Below, piece after piece: positions 8,147 through 16,297 of a DNA stretch of 64,000 bases. How positions within the stretch are numbered: position 1 is the stretch's first letter; every line of letters begins with the position of its first letter. The position numbers and the translations under genes are program-made. A model generated the notes under the pieces. That model did not search any database. It had not been told where the DNA came from and saw only the letters and a list, made by a program, of their open reading frames with translations. Source of the stretch: Kushneria konosiri (GTDB taxonomy: Bacteria; Pseudomonadota; Gammaproteobacteria; Pseudomonadales; Halomonadaceae); contig NZ_CP021323.1 of NCBI RefSeq assembly GCF_002155145.1, positions 2,232,001-2,296,000 on the forward strand, in the 5' to 3' direction.

Positions 8147-9052
8147 ATGGACGCTCGTCTGGAGCAGCAAACGCTGAAGCGCTCGATCGCGGCCACGCTT
8201 TGCGTGTCGTTGCTGGGAATTGTCTTCGGTCTGCTGTCGGGCTCCGAGTCCATTCTGTTTGATGGCATGTTCTCGGCCATCGATTCTGTCATGTCGGCGC
8301 TGTCGCTTTTTGTGGCCCGCCTGGCCATGCGTGAGACGAGTCACCGATTTCAGCATGGATTCTGGCATCTGGAGCCGCTGGTGGCCGCGCTCAATGGCGG
8401 AATCCTGACGCTGTTATGCCTGTATGCCTTTCTCAATGCCATACAGGGCATCATCAAGGGCGGTCATTCGCTGGCCTTTGGTCCGGCACTGGGATACGCC
8501 GTGGTAGTGGCCGTCATCTGTCTGGTCATGTACCGCATGGAAAGACACGTCAACGCGCGCATTGATTCGGTCTTCATCCGTATCGATGCCCAGAGCTGGC
8601 TGATGGCCGGGCTGATCACCCTGGCGCTGATCGTGGCCTTTGCGCTCTCGCTGGTGCTGGAGCGTACGGCCTGGGTCATCTACACGCCCTATGTGGACGT
8701 GGTGCTGCTGGCGGTCCTGACCCTGTGCTTTCTGCCCGTTCCCATCGGTATCGTGATTCGGGCCATGAAGGAGGTGCTGCTGATGGCGCCCCGCGAGCTG
8801 GATCAGCAGGTGCACGCCGTCATGGAAAGTGTCATGAAGCGAGAAGGGCTCAGGTACTACTACAGTCATGTGGCCCGTACCGGACGCGGCAACTTTATCG
8901 AAATTCATATTCTGACCACGCCCGAGTTTGCAGCGCATGCCGGCGTGGCGACGCTGGACGACGTGCGCACCCAGATTGGTGCGGCACTGAGTATTGCTCC
9001 GGAGCAGCGCTGGTTCACGGTCTGTTTTACGGCTGATGAGCGCTGGATGTGA
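8147..9052 (+). CDS. cation diffusion facilitator family metal transporter
   Basis: A protein of about 301 residues with six predicted membrane helices, followed by a cytoplasmic domain of about 90 residues (from MAPRELDQQVHAVMES). Helix 2 contains LFDGMFSAIDSVMSALSLFVARL, carrying the aspartates typical of CDF transporters, and helix 5 has YVDVVLLAVL. CDF proteins export divalent metals such as Zn, Fe, Mn, Co or Ni by proton antiport; the ion is not deducible. The second ATG at 8147 is preferred because GGAGA (8136-8140) is correctly spaced from it but almost touches the ATG at 8141. Confidence 0.82.
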   Translation: MDARLEQQTLKRSIAATLCVSLLGIVFGLLSGSESILFDGMFSAIDSVMSALSLFVARLAMRETSHRFQHGFWHLEPLVAALNGGILTLLCLYAFLNAIQGIIKGGHSLAFGPALGYAVVVAVICLVMYRMERHVNARIDSVFIRIDAQSWLMAGLITLALIVAFALSLVLERTAWVIYTPYVDVVLLAVLTLCFLPVPIGIVIRAMKEVLLMAPRELDQQVHAVMESVMKREGLRYYYSHVARTGRGNFIEIHILTTPEFAAHAGVATLDDVRTQIGAALSIAPEQRWFTVCFTADERWM

Positions 9053-9127
9053 GCCATGAACAGGGCGGCGCGGCGTGCAACGTCATCTTCAATGCTGGAC
9101 CCTCAACGTCTGAAAGGAGTCACGTGA

Positions 9128-10378
9128 ATGAGAGAGCGAGGCAGAACCCGACGGATGCTGGGTATGGGGGCGCGTACCGGTGGTGCCCTGTTGCGCTCGC
9201 GCATGGGGCGTGATGCGGGCTGGGAGGTCCTGGGCGAGCAGCTGTTCAATGAGCTTTCCGAGCTCAAGGGGCCGGCCATGAAGCTGGCCCAGATCATGGC
9301 GCAGTGGGACGATCTGCTGCCGCCGGCGCTGGCAGAGCAGCTGGCCCGGCTCCAGCGCCAGGCACGCCCCATGCCGTGGCAGGACATTCGTCGTACCCTT
9401 GTGGATCAGTTTGGCGATCTCGAAGCGGTCTTTGCCGATATCGAAACGACCCCCTTTGCCAGCGCCTCCATGGGTCAGGTGCATCGCGCCACCACCCATG
9501 ATGGCGAGACGCTGGTGCTCAAGGTGCAGTATCCGGGCCTTGAGCGTGTGCTTGAGCAGGATCTGGTGCAGGTGCGGCGCATGATGCGGCTGATGCGCTG
9601 GATGAAGGTGCCTCAGGCCCGACTGGATGCCATGTTCGATGAATTTGCCGACAGCCTGCGCAAGGAGCTCGATTACCGCGCCGAGTTCGAGGCGCTGGAG
9701 CGCTATCGCTCGCGCTACGCTGACAACGACGGGCTGCGCTTTCCCGAGCCGCTGGCGGACTATTCCGGTGACCGCGTGCTCGCCATGCGCTATCTGCCCG
9801 GGATTCCGATGCGGGAAGCCGAAACGATGGCGGACGAGGTGCGTCAGCGCCTTGCGGCCAATCTGGGGGACTGGCTGACCGAGGAGATGTTCACCCATCG
9901 CGAACTGCACGCCGATCCGCACGCCGGCAATTTTGCCACCGATGACGAAGGTCGATTGATCGTCTATGACCTGGGGGCGGTGATCAGCGTGCCCGAGGCG
10001 CGGCTTCGCTCGATGATGCTGTTGCTCGGGGCGGCGATCGGCGATGACCCGATGGGCATGGACGAGGCGCTGCGCTCAATGGGGGGACGTCAGGGCGAGG
10101 GCGCGCCGCTGGCGCTGTATCGCGAATCGGCTGCTGCCATGCGACCCCTGTTTGAGCCCGGCGAGCAGGACTTCAGCGATGCGCGCATTCACTATCGGCT
10201 GCGTGAGATCAGTCCGCGGGTCTGGTCGGCCATGGATCGTCTGCAACCGCCGGCGGATACCATGTTGCTCTCGCGCACGCTCAACGGGCACTACTGGAAT
10301 ATGGTGCGTCTCAAGGCGCGACTGGACATGCATGCGCGCACCCGGCCGTTGCTGGCCTGGGCACGGGAGACGCAGTGA
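9128..10378 (+). CDS. ABC1/AarF (UbiB-like) atypical kinase family protein
   Basis: The 416-residue product has the ABC1/ADCK fold: ELKGPAMKLAQIMAQ (the family's N-terminal KxGQ-like element), FASASMGQVHRA (A-rich loop), a lysine in TLVLKVQYPG, ELHADPHAGNF and LIVYDLGAV (the DFG equivalent). It lacks the C-terminal membrane helices of UbiB, so it is more like the soluble ADCK-type members. The family acts in ubiquinone or isoprenoid-lipid metabolism with ATPase-like activity; this member's client is unknown. A ribosome site (AAAGGAG) precedes the ATG at 9128. It is 75 bases after the CDF gene and may be co-transcribed with it. Confidence 0.85.
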   Translation: MRERGRTRRMLGMGARTGGALLRSRMGRDAGWEVLGEQLFNELSELKGPAMKLAQIMAQWDDLLPPALAEQLARLQRQARPMPWQDIRRTLVDQFGDLEAVFADIETTPFASASMGQVHRATTHDGETLVLKVQYPGLERVLEQDLVQVRRMMRLMRWMKVPQARLDAMFDEFADSLRKELDYRAEFEALERYRSRYADNDGLRFPEPLADYSGDRVLAMRYLPGIPMREAETMADEVRQRLAANLGDWLTEEMFTHRELHADPHAGNFATDDEGRLIVYDLGAVISVPEARLRSMMLLLGAAIGDDPMGMDEALRSMGGRQGEGAPLALYRESAAAMRPLFEPGEQDFSDARIHYRLREISPRVWSAMDRLQPPADTMLLSRTLNGHYWNMVRLKARLDMHARTRPLLAWARETQ

Positions 10379-10394
10379 CGCTGGATGGGTGGCG

Positions 10395-10718
10395 TCACTG
10401 GCCGCCGGAAACCAGCTTGAGCCCGACCACCGAAGCGATGATCAGGGCAATAAAGCCCAGTCGGATCGGGCTTTTCGATTCGCCCCAGAACAGCATGCCC
10501 AACAGCGCGCTGGCCACGGTGCCGATGGCGGTAAACACGGCGTAGGCAATGCCCAGACTGATCTCGCGCATGGCAAACGAGATAAATGCCAGTGAGAGTC
10601 CAAAGCCGATCACCAGCATGGCAAGCCCTGTCCGGCGTGAGCCGCGATTGAACTTCTCGATGCCGGTGACGCCCACGACTTCCATGAGCCCCGAGACAAT
10701 CAGTGCGAACCAGTACAT
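10395..10718 (-). CDS. small multidrug resistance (SMR) family transporter, subunit 2
   Basis: The 107-residue protein spans the membrane four times, with the conserved glutamate of helix 1 in GLMEVVGVTGIEKF, and FISFAMREISLGIAYAVFTAIGTVASALLGMLFWGE. SMR proteins are dimeric proton-coupled exporters of cationic compounds, polyamines or guanidinium. It follows a second SMR gene on the same strand with an 18-base overlap; paired SMRs usually work as heterodimers. The start at 10718 is set by AGGAGG five bases upstream. A TetR gene lies divergently upstream of the pair. Confidence 0.88.
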   Translation of the reverse strand: MYWFALIVSGLMEVVGVTGIEKFNRGSRRTGLAMLVIGFGLSLAFISFAMREISLGIAYAVFTAIGTVASALLGMLFWGESKSPIRLGFIALIIASVVGLKLVSGGQ

Positions 10719-11047
10719 GACACCTCCTTCTGACGGGAAGAGTAGAGCTTGAGACCCACCACCCCGATCAGCAGGGTCACGATCAGCATCAGCGTCAGGA
10801 CATTGAACGGCGCGCCCAGAAAGGCGATGTCCACGACCACGGTACCCATCGCGCCAAGGCCGACAAAGACGGTGTAGACCGTGGTGGTGGGCAGCGTGCG
10901 TGCCATCCATGTTGCCAATCCCAGACTCACCGTCACCAGCACCAGCGTGGCGAGCCACTCGACAGGGCCGTGCGCGTATTTAGCGCCCAGCGCCCAACCG
11001 ATCTCGCACAGCGTGGCGGGTAGCATCAGCCACCATTTTGAAGTCAT
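10700..11047 (-). CDS. small multidrug resistance (SMR) family transporter, subunit 1
   Basis: The 115-residue four-helix protein starts MTSKWWLMLPATLCEIGWALGA, with the membrane glutamate at residue 15, and has the TVYTVFVGLGAMGTVVVDI segment found in one half of paired SMR exporters. Its 3' end overlaps the next SMR gene in another frame, suggesting translational coupling and a heterodimer. It faces the tetR gene across a 125-base gap holding an 18-bp palindrome, so expression is probably relieved by a ligand of that regulator. I saw no obvious guanidine-riboswitch-like leader here. Confidence 0.88.
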   Translation of the reverse strand: MTSKWWLMLPATLCEIGWALGAKYAHGPVEWLATLVLVTVSLGLATWMARTLPTTTVYTVFVGLGAMGTVVVDIAFLGAPFNVLTLMLIVTLLIGVVGLKLYSSRQKEVSCTGSH

Positions 11048-11090
11048 GAGCCCTCTCTTCCTGCCGGCAGTGCCTTACGACAGGGGTTGC

Positions 11091-11119
11091 TTGAACTAAC
11101 GATCGTTAGTTAGTCTAGA
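11091..11119 (+). promoter_or_regulatory. tetR promoter with embedded TetR-type operator
   Basis: The perfect 18-bp palindrome AACTAACGATCGTTAGTT (11094-11111) sits between a -35 box TTGAAC (11091-11096) and a -10 box TCTAGA (11114-11119) with 17-base spacing, reading toward the tetR gene. A repressor bound here would block its own promoter and probably the divergent SMR promoter. The palindrome and spacing are directly visible; binding by the adjacent TetR protein is inferred. Confidence 0.85.
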
Positions 11120-11172
11120 GGCGTGCAGGCGAGACAGCAACCCCTGGCCATTTTTAGGGAGAGAATACCTTC

Positions 11173-11751
11173 ATGAGTACCGAAGCACGTATTCGGGAAA
11201 TCGGCCTCAAGCTCTTTGCCGAACAGGGCTATGAAGCCACGCCCCTATCGGCGATAGCGTGCGGGACCGGCATTCGCACCCCGTCGCTTTACAACCATTT
11301 TGCCAGCAAGGAAGCGCTGTTCATGGCATTGGTGGCAGATGTCGAGGCCGAGATGCTGAGCGTGATCGAGCAGAGTCTTGTCCGTCATGAAGAGGTGGAA
11401 GCGCGCCTCAAGGCCCTGCTTCAGGCCTGCAGCGATTTCATTTTTGATTCCGGCAAGGGCGTGTTCTACAAGCGTTTTCTGTTGTTTCCGCCAGCATCGC
11501 TTGCAACGCCGCTCAAGCGCATCAGTCGCGAGAGCGAAAGCGCCATCGATGCGCTGTTGAAAAGAGCCCATGCGCAGGGCATCGACCAGGGCGTGCTGCG
11601 CAGGGATCTTGATGAGGGCGATTTCATCGCCATGACCTACTGCATCATCGACGGTCTTTTCAGCGAGAGCTTTTTGTATGACCGGTCAACCTTCGATCAG
11701 CGTCTGGCCAGTATCTGGCGGGTCTTTAGAGCCGGTATTCTGGTGCCCTGA
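11173..11751 (+). CDS. TetR/AcrR family transcriptional repressor
   Basis: The 192-residue protein has a TetR helix-turn-helix in residues 5-50: IREIGLKLFAEQGYEATPLSAIA followed by IRTPSLYNHFASKEALF, with the recognition-helix SLYNHFASKE core. The remainder is a helical ligand-binding domain with no recognised motif. It is transcribed away from the SMR pair, and its promoter carries an 18-bp palindrome. The simplest reading is a local, autoregulated repressor of the two exporters, responding to a toxic cationic compound. Confidence 0.9.
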   Translation: MSTEARIREIGLKLFAEQGYEATPLSAIACGTGIRTPSLYNHFASKEALFMALVADVEAEMLSVIEQSLVRHEEVEARLKALLQACSDFIFDSGKGVFYKRFLLFPPASLATPLKRISRESESAIDALLKRAHAQGIDQGVLRRDLDEGDFIAMTYCIIDGLFSESFLYDRSTFDQRLASIWRVFRAGILVP

Positions 11752-11763
11752 ACCGGCTTGATG

Positions 11764-12303
11764 TCATGCCTCTGACATGTCGTGGGAGACGCGTATCAAC
11801 GCGTCGGTGTCAAAACCATTGCCGCGCGCCATCTCGAGCATGTGTTTGTACATCTCGGGGGTAATGCTTGATGAGCGTGCGAGCAGCCAGAGAAATCCGT
11901 GGTTGGGTCCGGCCACAATGGCATGCTCGTAGTTTTCATCCAGCCAGAGAATGTTGTAGCCGGCGTAAAAGGGGCCAAAAAAGGACACTCGAAAACGCCC
12001 GGTATGGGCATCTTCTTCGAAAAAGGCCTTGCCCTCGGCTTCATCCCACTGCTGATCCTCGGGGTTGAAGCCCCGATTGGTCAAGGCCACGCCACCATCG
12101 TCACGCATCGCGTAATGGGCCGTGACCCTGTCGAGCCCCCGTTCGAAGCTGTGATCCAGTCGGGCGATTTCATGCCAAAGCCCCAGATAGCGCGCCAGAT
12201 CAAAATCCTTGACGGCCTGACAACCTGTCGGTATTCCTGTGTCGCCGCCCATGGCAGTGGCCAGACTGCCCAATAATCCCTTCAGATCTGCCATGTCAGG
12301 CAT
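11764..12303 (-). CDS. lipocalin family protein (Blc-like) without export signal
   Basis: The 179-residue protein shows the lipocalin GxW motif in LARYLGLWHEIARLDHSFERGL, then VTAHYAMRDDGGVALTNRGFN, FFGPFYAGYNILWLDENYEHAIVAGPN and FLWLLARS. This is the order seen in bacterial Blc, which binds lysophospholipids. Unlike E. coli Blc it has no lipoprotein signal or lipobox: the protein starts MPDMADLKGLLGSLATAMGG. It would therefore seem to be cytoplasmic or to use another exit route. The start at 12303 is supported by AAGGAG seven bases upstream. It is convergent with tetR. Confidence 0.85.
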   Translation of the reverse strand: MPDMADLKGLLGSLATAMGGDTGIPTGCQAVKDFDLARYLGLWHEIARLDHSFERGLDRVTAHYAMRDDGGVALTNRGFNPEDQQWDEAEGKAFFEEDAHTGRFRVSFFGPFYAGYNILWLDENYEHAIVAGPNHGFLWLLARSSSITPEMYKHMLEMARGNGFDTDALIRVSHDMSEA

Positions 12304-12436
12304 GTGATTCTCCTTTTAATCGGGTGGATGTACCTTCCGACGCGACCTCAAGTCTAGCCCCTGTCGGCCGATGTTGTTCATTGAGTCGCGCCGGTATGGT
12401 GCAGGTTATGGACGTGAAGTCCGAAGGGAGAAACAC

Positions 12437-14080
12437 ATGGCGTCGCAGGCAGGCTGGACGGAAATGACATCGGGAGAGCATTCGGGCTCTCAACCCAATG
12501 CGAAAGCGACACAGCGTCGTCGCGCAGGCTTCAGCCTTGGCAACTGGACGCTCAGAAAAAAAATGTTCGCCATTCTGGCCCTGATGTGGATCGGCATGCT
12601 GGTACTCGTCACCAGCATGGCCTGGAATGCGCGGGGCATGATGTTTGAGGAGCGCCAGCGCAGCCTCCAGGCGACCGTGGGCGTGGCCCAGACGCTGTTC
12701 GAGCGCTATCACGAGCGCGCCAGTGCCGGCGAGTTCACCATGGATGAGGCGCGTCGTCGGGCACTGGATGCGCTGGGCGGCCTGCGCTTTGGTGATGACC
12801 GTCAAAACTATATTTTCGCCTTTGATGACAGCGCACGCGTGCTTTATCACCCGCGTCGTGATGCCGGCGCAGACATGTCGACCTATACCGATCCCAACGG
12901 GGTAGCCGTTTATACCGAGCTTTTGAACAAGGCACTGTCTGGCGGTAGCGGGTTTGTGAAATATGATTCCCGCGATGCCACCGGTGACACACTGCTGCCC
13001 AAACTCGGTTACGTCGAGCGCTTCGCGCCCTGGCAGATCAACCTTGCAGCCGGGGTATACACCAACGATATCCAGCATGCTTTCATGGCCAAGCTTTTCC
13101 AGTTTGTTGCTCTGCTGGCGGCGGTAGGGGCGGCCCTGACGGTGGCGTTTTTGCTGCTGACTCGCAATATCTATCGGGGCCTGGGCGGGGAGCCTGCCTA
13201 CGCGATCGATTGCGTGCGTGAAATTGCTGATGGCCGACTGGGCACACGTCTTGAGCTGAAAAACGGTGATCAGACCAGTCTGCTTTATCATATTGAACAT
13301 ATGCGCGCAGAGCTGGCTGATACCATCGCCAGCATTCGCCAGGCGAGTGAATCGATTGACGTCGGCGCCCGAGAAATTGCTGCCGGCAACAACGATCTGT
13401 CCGCACGTACCGAGCAGCAGGCGGCCTCGCTTGAAGAGACCGCGGCCAGCATGGAAGAGCTGACGGCCACCGTGCGCCAGAATGCCGATAATGCCGCTCA
13501 GGCCACGCGTCTGTCCCAGAGCGCATCCAGTGAGATGGACAATGGCCGTGAAGTGATTCAAAGAGTTGTGGCGACCATGAGTGAGATTCGCGAAAGCTCC
13601 AGCAAGATCAGCGAAATCATCACCATGATTGACAGCATTGCCTTCCAGACCAATCTGCTGGCGCTTAACGCCGCCGTTGAGGCCGCCCGTGCCGGCGAGC
13701 AGGGACGCGGCTTTGCAGTGGTGGCCGGAGAAGTACGGCAGCTCGCCAGTCGTTCGGCCACTGCGGCCAGCGATATCAAGGCGCTGATCGAGCGCTCGGT
13801 CGCTCAGGTGGCCAGCGGCACCACGCTGGTGGACGAGGCCGACACCACCATGTCGACCATTACGCAGAGTTCGCGTCGGGTCAACGATCTGATGGCCGAG
13901 ATTGCAGCGGCCTCCAAGGAGCAGACCAGCGGTATCGAGCAGGTCAACCAGGCCGTGAGTCAGATGGATCAGGTCACCCAGCAAAACGCAGCACTGGTCG
14001 AGGAAGCTGCAGCGGCCGCTTCGTCGCTGGAAGAGCAGTCCGGGCGTCTGTATCAGTCGGTCGTTCGCTTCACGATCTGA
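12437..14080 (+). CDS. methyl-accepting chemotaxis protein with periplasmic Cache domain
   Basis: The 547-residue receptor has a cytoplasmic N-tail of about 35 residues, helix 1 ([21 protein letters not shown]), a periplasmic single-Cache domain containing [18 protein letters not shown] and [11 protein letters not shown], helix 2 ([18 protein letters not shown]) and a HAMP-like linker. The signalling hairpin has the conserved tip [40 protein letters not shown]. Cache receptors sense small organic acids or similar molecules; the ligand is unknown. There is no NWETF-type C-terminal tether. GGGAG lies six bases before the ATG at 12437. No che genes are nearby. Confidence 0.93.
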   Translation: MASQAGWTEMTSGEHSGSQPNAKATQRRRAGFSLGNWTLRKKMFAILALMWIGMLVLVTSMAWNARGMMFEERQRSLQATVGVAQTLFERYHERASAGEFTMDEARRRALDALGGLRFGDDRQNYIFAFDDSARVLYHPRRDAGADMSTYTDPNGVAVYTELLNKALSGGSGFVKYDSRDATGDTLLPKLGYVERFAPWQINLAAGVYTNDIQHAFMAKLFQFVALLAAVGAALTVAFLLLTRNIYRGLGGEPAYAIDCVREIADGRLGTRLELKNGDQTSLLYHIEHMRAELADTIASIRQASESIDVGAREIAAGNNDLSARTEQQAASLEETAASMEELTATVRQNADNAAQATRLSQSASSEMDNGREVIQRVVATMSEIRESSSKISEIITMIDSIAFQTNLLALNAAVEAARAGEQGRGFAVVAGEVRQLASRSATAASDIKALIERSVAQVASGTTLVDEADTTMSTITQSSRRVNDLMAEIAAASKEQTSGIEQVNQAVSQMDQVTQQNAALVEEAAAAASSLEEQSGRLYQSVVRFTI

Positions 14081-14101
14081 TCTTCTGCGCGAGAATGACA
14101 G

Positions 14102-14133
14102 CAGGGCCGCATCACGACAGTGATGCGGCCCTG
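14102..14133 (+). terminator. rho-independent terminator after the chemoreceptor gene
   Basis: Perfect 14-bp stem CAGGGCCGCATCAC (14102-14115) and GTGATGCGGCCCTG (14120-14133) with loop GACA, followed by TTTGTTAT. It sits 21 bases after the stop codon. Confidence 0.88.
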
Positions 14134-14186
14134 TTTGTTATGGCCGTTTTTCATGACCGCGGTGGCGCTGTCATGACGTCGGGCGG

Positions 14187-15266
14187 TCAGCCGGTCTTGA
14201 TCGCTTCGGCAATGGTTTCGCCCAGCTCACTGGTCGTGCCTCGCCCGCCCAGGTCCGGTGTCAGTGGGGCATCACTCGGGCCTGCTGCCAGTACGCGCTC
14301 GATGGCATCCACCACGGCCTTGCCGGCATCGATGTGGCCAAGGTGTTCGAGCATCATCGCTGCCGACCAGATCTGACCGATCGGATTGGCAATGCCACGG
14401 CCGAAGATATCCGGCGCGCTGCCGTGTACCGGCTCGAAAAGACTCGGAAAATGGCCTTCGGGATTAATGTTGGCCGATGGGGCCACGCCGATGGTGCCGG
14501 TACAGGCCGGACCCAGATCCGAGAGAATATCGCCAAAGAGGTTGCTGGCCACCACCACATCAAACCAGTCCGGATGGAGCACGAAGTTGGCGGTCAAAAT
14601 GTCGATATGGAACTTGTCGACGCTGATGTCAGGATAGCTTTTGGCCATCTCCAGCACGCGCTCGTCCCAGTAGGGCATGGTAATCGAGATGCCATTGGAC
14701 TTGGTTGCAGAGGTCAGCTTTTGACGCGGTCGGGTTTTGGCCAGTTCAAAGGCAAACTTCAATACGCGATCGATGCCGGTGCGGGTCATGACCGTGTCCT
14801 GAATCACCACTTCACGATCGGTGCCTTCAAACATTCTACCGCCGACGCTTGAATACTCGCCTTCGGTATTTTCCCTTACCACGTAGAAATCGATGTCGCC
14901 TGGCGCGCGTCCCGCCAGCGGACTCTTGATGCCCGGCATCAGCCTGCACGGGCGCAGATTGACGTACTGGTCAAAGGCGCGACGAAACTGCAAAAGCGAG
15001 CCCCAAAGCGAGATGTGATCCGGCACGCGCTCGGGCATGCCCACGGCGCCAAAAAACAGGGCGTCCATGCCGCCCAGGCGGTCGCGCCAGTCATCGGGCA
15101 TCATCTTGCCGTGGCGCTCAAAATAGTCGCAGCTGGCAAAGTCGATATCGGTAAATTTGAAGTCCAGATCAAAACGTCGAGCGGCGGCCTCAAGGGCGCG
15201 CACGCCTTCAGGCATGACTTCAACACCGATACCGTCGCCGGGAATAACGGCAATGTTGTGGCTCAT
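14187..15266 (-). CDS. dmlA: tartrate / D-malate dehydrogenase (isocitrate-isopropylmalate dehydrogenase family)
   Basis: The 359-residue product matches the beta-decarboxylating dehydrogenase family: IAVIPGDGIGVEVMPEG at the start, RENTEGEYSSVGGRMFEG, SATKSNGISITMPYWDERV, and the metal/substrate aspartates in ASNLFGDILSDLGPACTGTIGVAPSANINPEG, then EPVHGSAPDIFGRGIANPIG. The RENTEGEYSSVGG loop and FGAVGMPERVPDHISLWG are those of tartrate dehydrogenase/D-malate dehydrogenase rather than LeuB. These NAD enzymes oxidise D-malate to pyruvate or tartrate to oxaloglycolate. AAGGAG precedes the start at 15266. A divergent LysR gene across the adjacent hydrolase resembles the DmlR arrangement. Confidence 0.88.
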   Translation of the reverse strand: MSHNIAVIPGDGIGVEVMPEGVRALEAAARRFDLDFKFTDIDFASCDYFERHGKMMPDDWRDRLGGMDALFFGAVGMPERVPDHISLWGSLLQFRRAFDQYVNLRPCRLMPGIKSPLAGRAPGDIDFYVVRENTEGEYSSVGGRMFEGTDREVVIQDTVMTRTGIDRVLKFAFELAKTRPRQKLTSATKSNGISITMPYWDERVLEMAKSYPDISVDKFHIDILTANFVLHPDWFDVVVASNLFGDILSDLGPACTGTIGVAPSANINPEGHFPSLFEPVHGSAPDIFGRGIANPIGQIWSAAMMLEHLGHIDAGKAVVDAIERVLAAGPSDAPLTPDLGGRGTTSELGETIAEAIKTG

Positions 15267-15285
15267 GAATCTCTCCTTGTCAGCA

Positions 15286-16179
15286 TCAAACAGCACCCGC
15301 AGAGGCATTAAAGAATGTCAGCGCCTCATCAATGATGTCATCGGGACGCTCTTCGGGCAGATAGTGGCCGCAGGGCAGGGCGCGCCCGCTGACCTCGAGA
15401 GCGCAGGCCTGCCAGAGGGCCATGGGATCGAACAGTTTTTCGATCACGCCATGCTCGCCCCACAGCACCCTGAGCGGACACTGGATGCGATGGCCGGCAT
15501 CACGATCGAGTCGATCATGTCTTGGATCGATGGTGTTGGCGGCGCGGTAGTCCTCGCACATGGCGTGCGCCGTGCCTGGCAGCGCCATCGCCTCGCGATA
15601 GGCCTCAAGGGCTTCATCTGAAAACGGGGCGAGCCCGGCATGACGATTGCCCATCACGCCATCGATCCAGGCGCGGGGATTGGCCTCTATCAGCCGCTCG
15701 GGCAGCGGTGCCGGTTGAATCAGCATGAACCAGTGGAAATAGGCGCTGGCGAAGGCCCGATTGGTGCGCTCGTACATATCAAGCGTCGGAGCGATGTCGA
15801 GAAACATCGCGCGCTCGACGCGCTCGGGATGATCCAGACACAGGCGGTGGGCGACACGGGCGCCGCGGTCATGGGCCAGTACGGCAAAGCGCTCGAATCC
15901 GAACGCCGTCATCAGCGCGACCAGGTCCAGAGCCATGACGCGCTTGCTGTAGGTCTCGTGTTCGACGTCGCCCGGCGGTTTCGAGGAGTGGCCGTAGCCG
16001 CGCAGATCCACCATGACGACATGGAAGTGATCCTTGAGCCCTGGTGCCACACGGTGCCAGATGGCGTGCGTCTGCGGATGACCGTGCAGCAGCAGAAGAG
16101 GGGTGCCCTCACCACCAGCGCACCCATGAAGGGTCACGCCGTTCACATTCAGGTCAAAGGTCTTGAACATCTCGAGCAT
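15286..16179 (-). CDS. alpha/beta hydrolase resembling fluoroacetate dehalogenase
   Basis: About 297 residues. Every residue I recall as functional in the Rhodopseudomonas fluoroacetate dehalogenase has a counterpart: nucleophile Asp104 with Arg105 and Arg108 (HDRGAR), Asp128 (LDIAPT), the halide pocket His149-Trp150 (YFHWF) and Tyr211 (CEDYRAA), and His272 (CGHYLPEE). These match Asp110, Arg111/114, Asp134, His155/Trp156, Tyr219 and His280 there. Such enzymes hydrolyse haloacetates to glycolate. The gene precedes dmlA by 19 bases on the same strand. The start is uncertain: 16179 has GGAG six bases upstream; 16212 and 16170 are alternatives. Dehalogenase activity is inferred. Confidence 0.8.
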   Translation of the reverse strand: MLEMFKTFDLNVNGVTLHGCAGGEGTPLLLLHGHPQTHAIWHRVAPGLKDHFHVVMVDLRGYGHSSKPPGDVEHETYSKRVMALDLVALMTAFGFERFAVLAHDRGARVAHRLCLDHPERVERAMFLDIAPTLDMYERTNRAFASAYFHWFMLIQPAPLPERLIEANPRAWIDGVMGNRHAGLAPFSDEALEAYREAMALPGTAHAMCEDYRAANTIDPRHDRLDRDAGHRIQCPLRVLWGEHGVIEKLFDPMALWQACALEVSGRALPCGHYLPEERPDDIIDEALTFFNASAGAV

Positions 16180-16259
16180 GAAGGGCTCCGACAGGGCGTC
16201 CACGATGTCCATTACTCTAGAGGATTGTCCAGCGTTTATAATCAGGTCATCACGCAATT

Positions 16260-16284
16260 GATTATTGAACATGAGTAAATAATC
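16260..16284. promoter_or_regulatory. LysR-type T-N11-A operator box
   Basis: GATTATT (16260-16266) and AATAATC (16278-16284) are perfect inverted arms separated by exactly 11 bases, the classical LysR-regulator box geometry. It lies between the divergent hydrolase-dmlA operon and the lysR gene, just ahead of the lysR ribosome site, which suggests autorepression plus activation of the operon. Confidence 0.75.
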
Positions 16285-16297
16285 GACAGGAGTCATC

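Noticed and set aside
10395-11172. Guanidine riboswitch upstream of the paired SMR genes
   Set aside because: The 125-base gap holds a TetR palindrome and a promoter but I could not find the conserved riboswitch core.
12296-13984. 562-codon minus-strand ORF opposite the chemoreceptor gene
   Set aside because: It lies antisense to a clear MCP gene, shows no domain and owes its length to the coding bias of the other strand.
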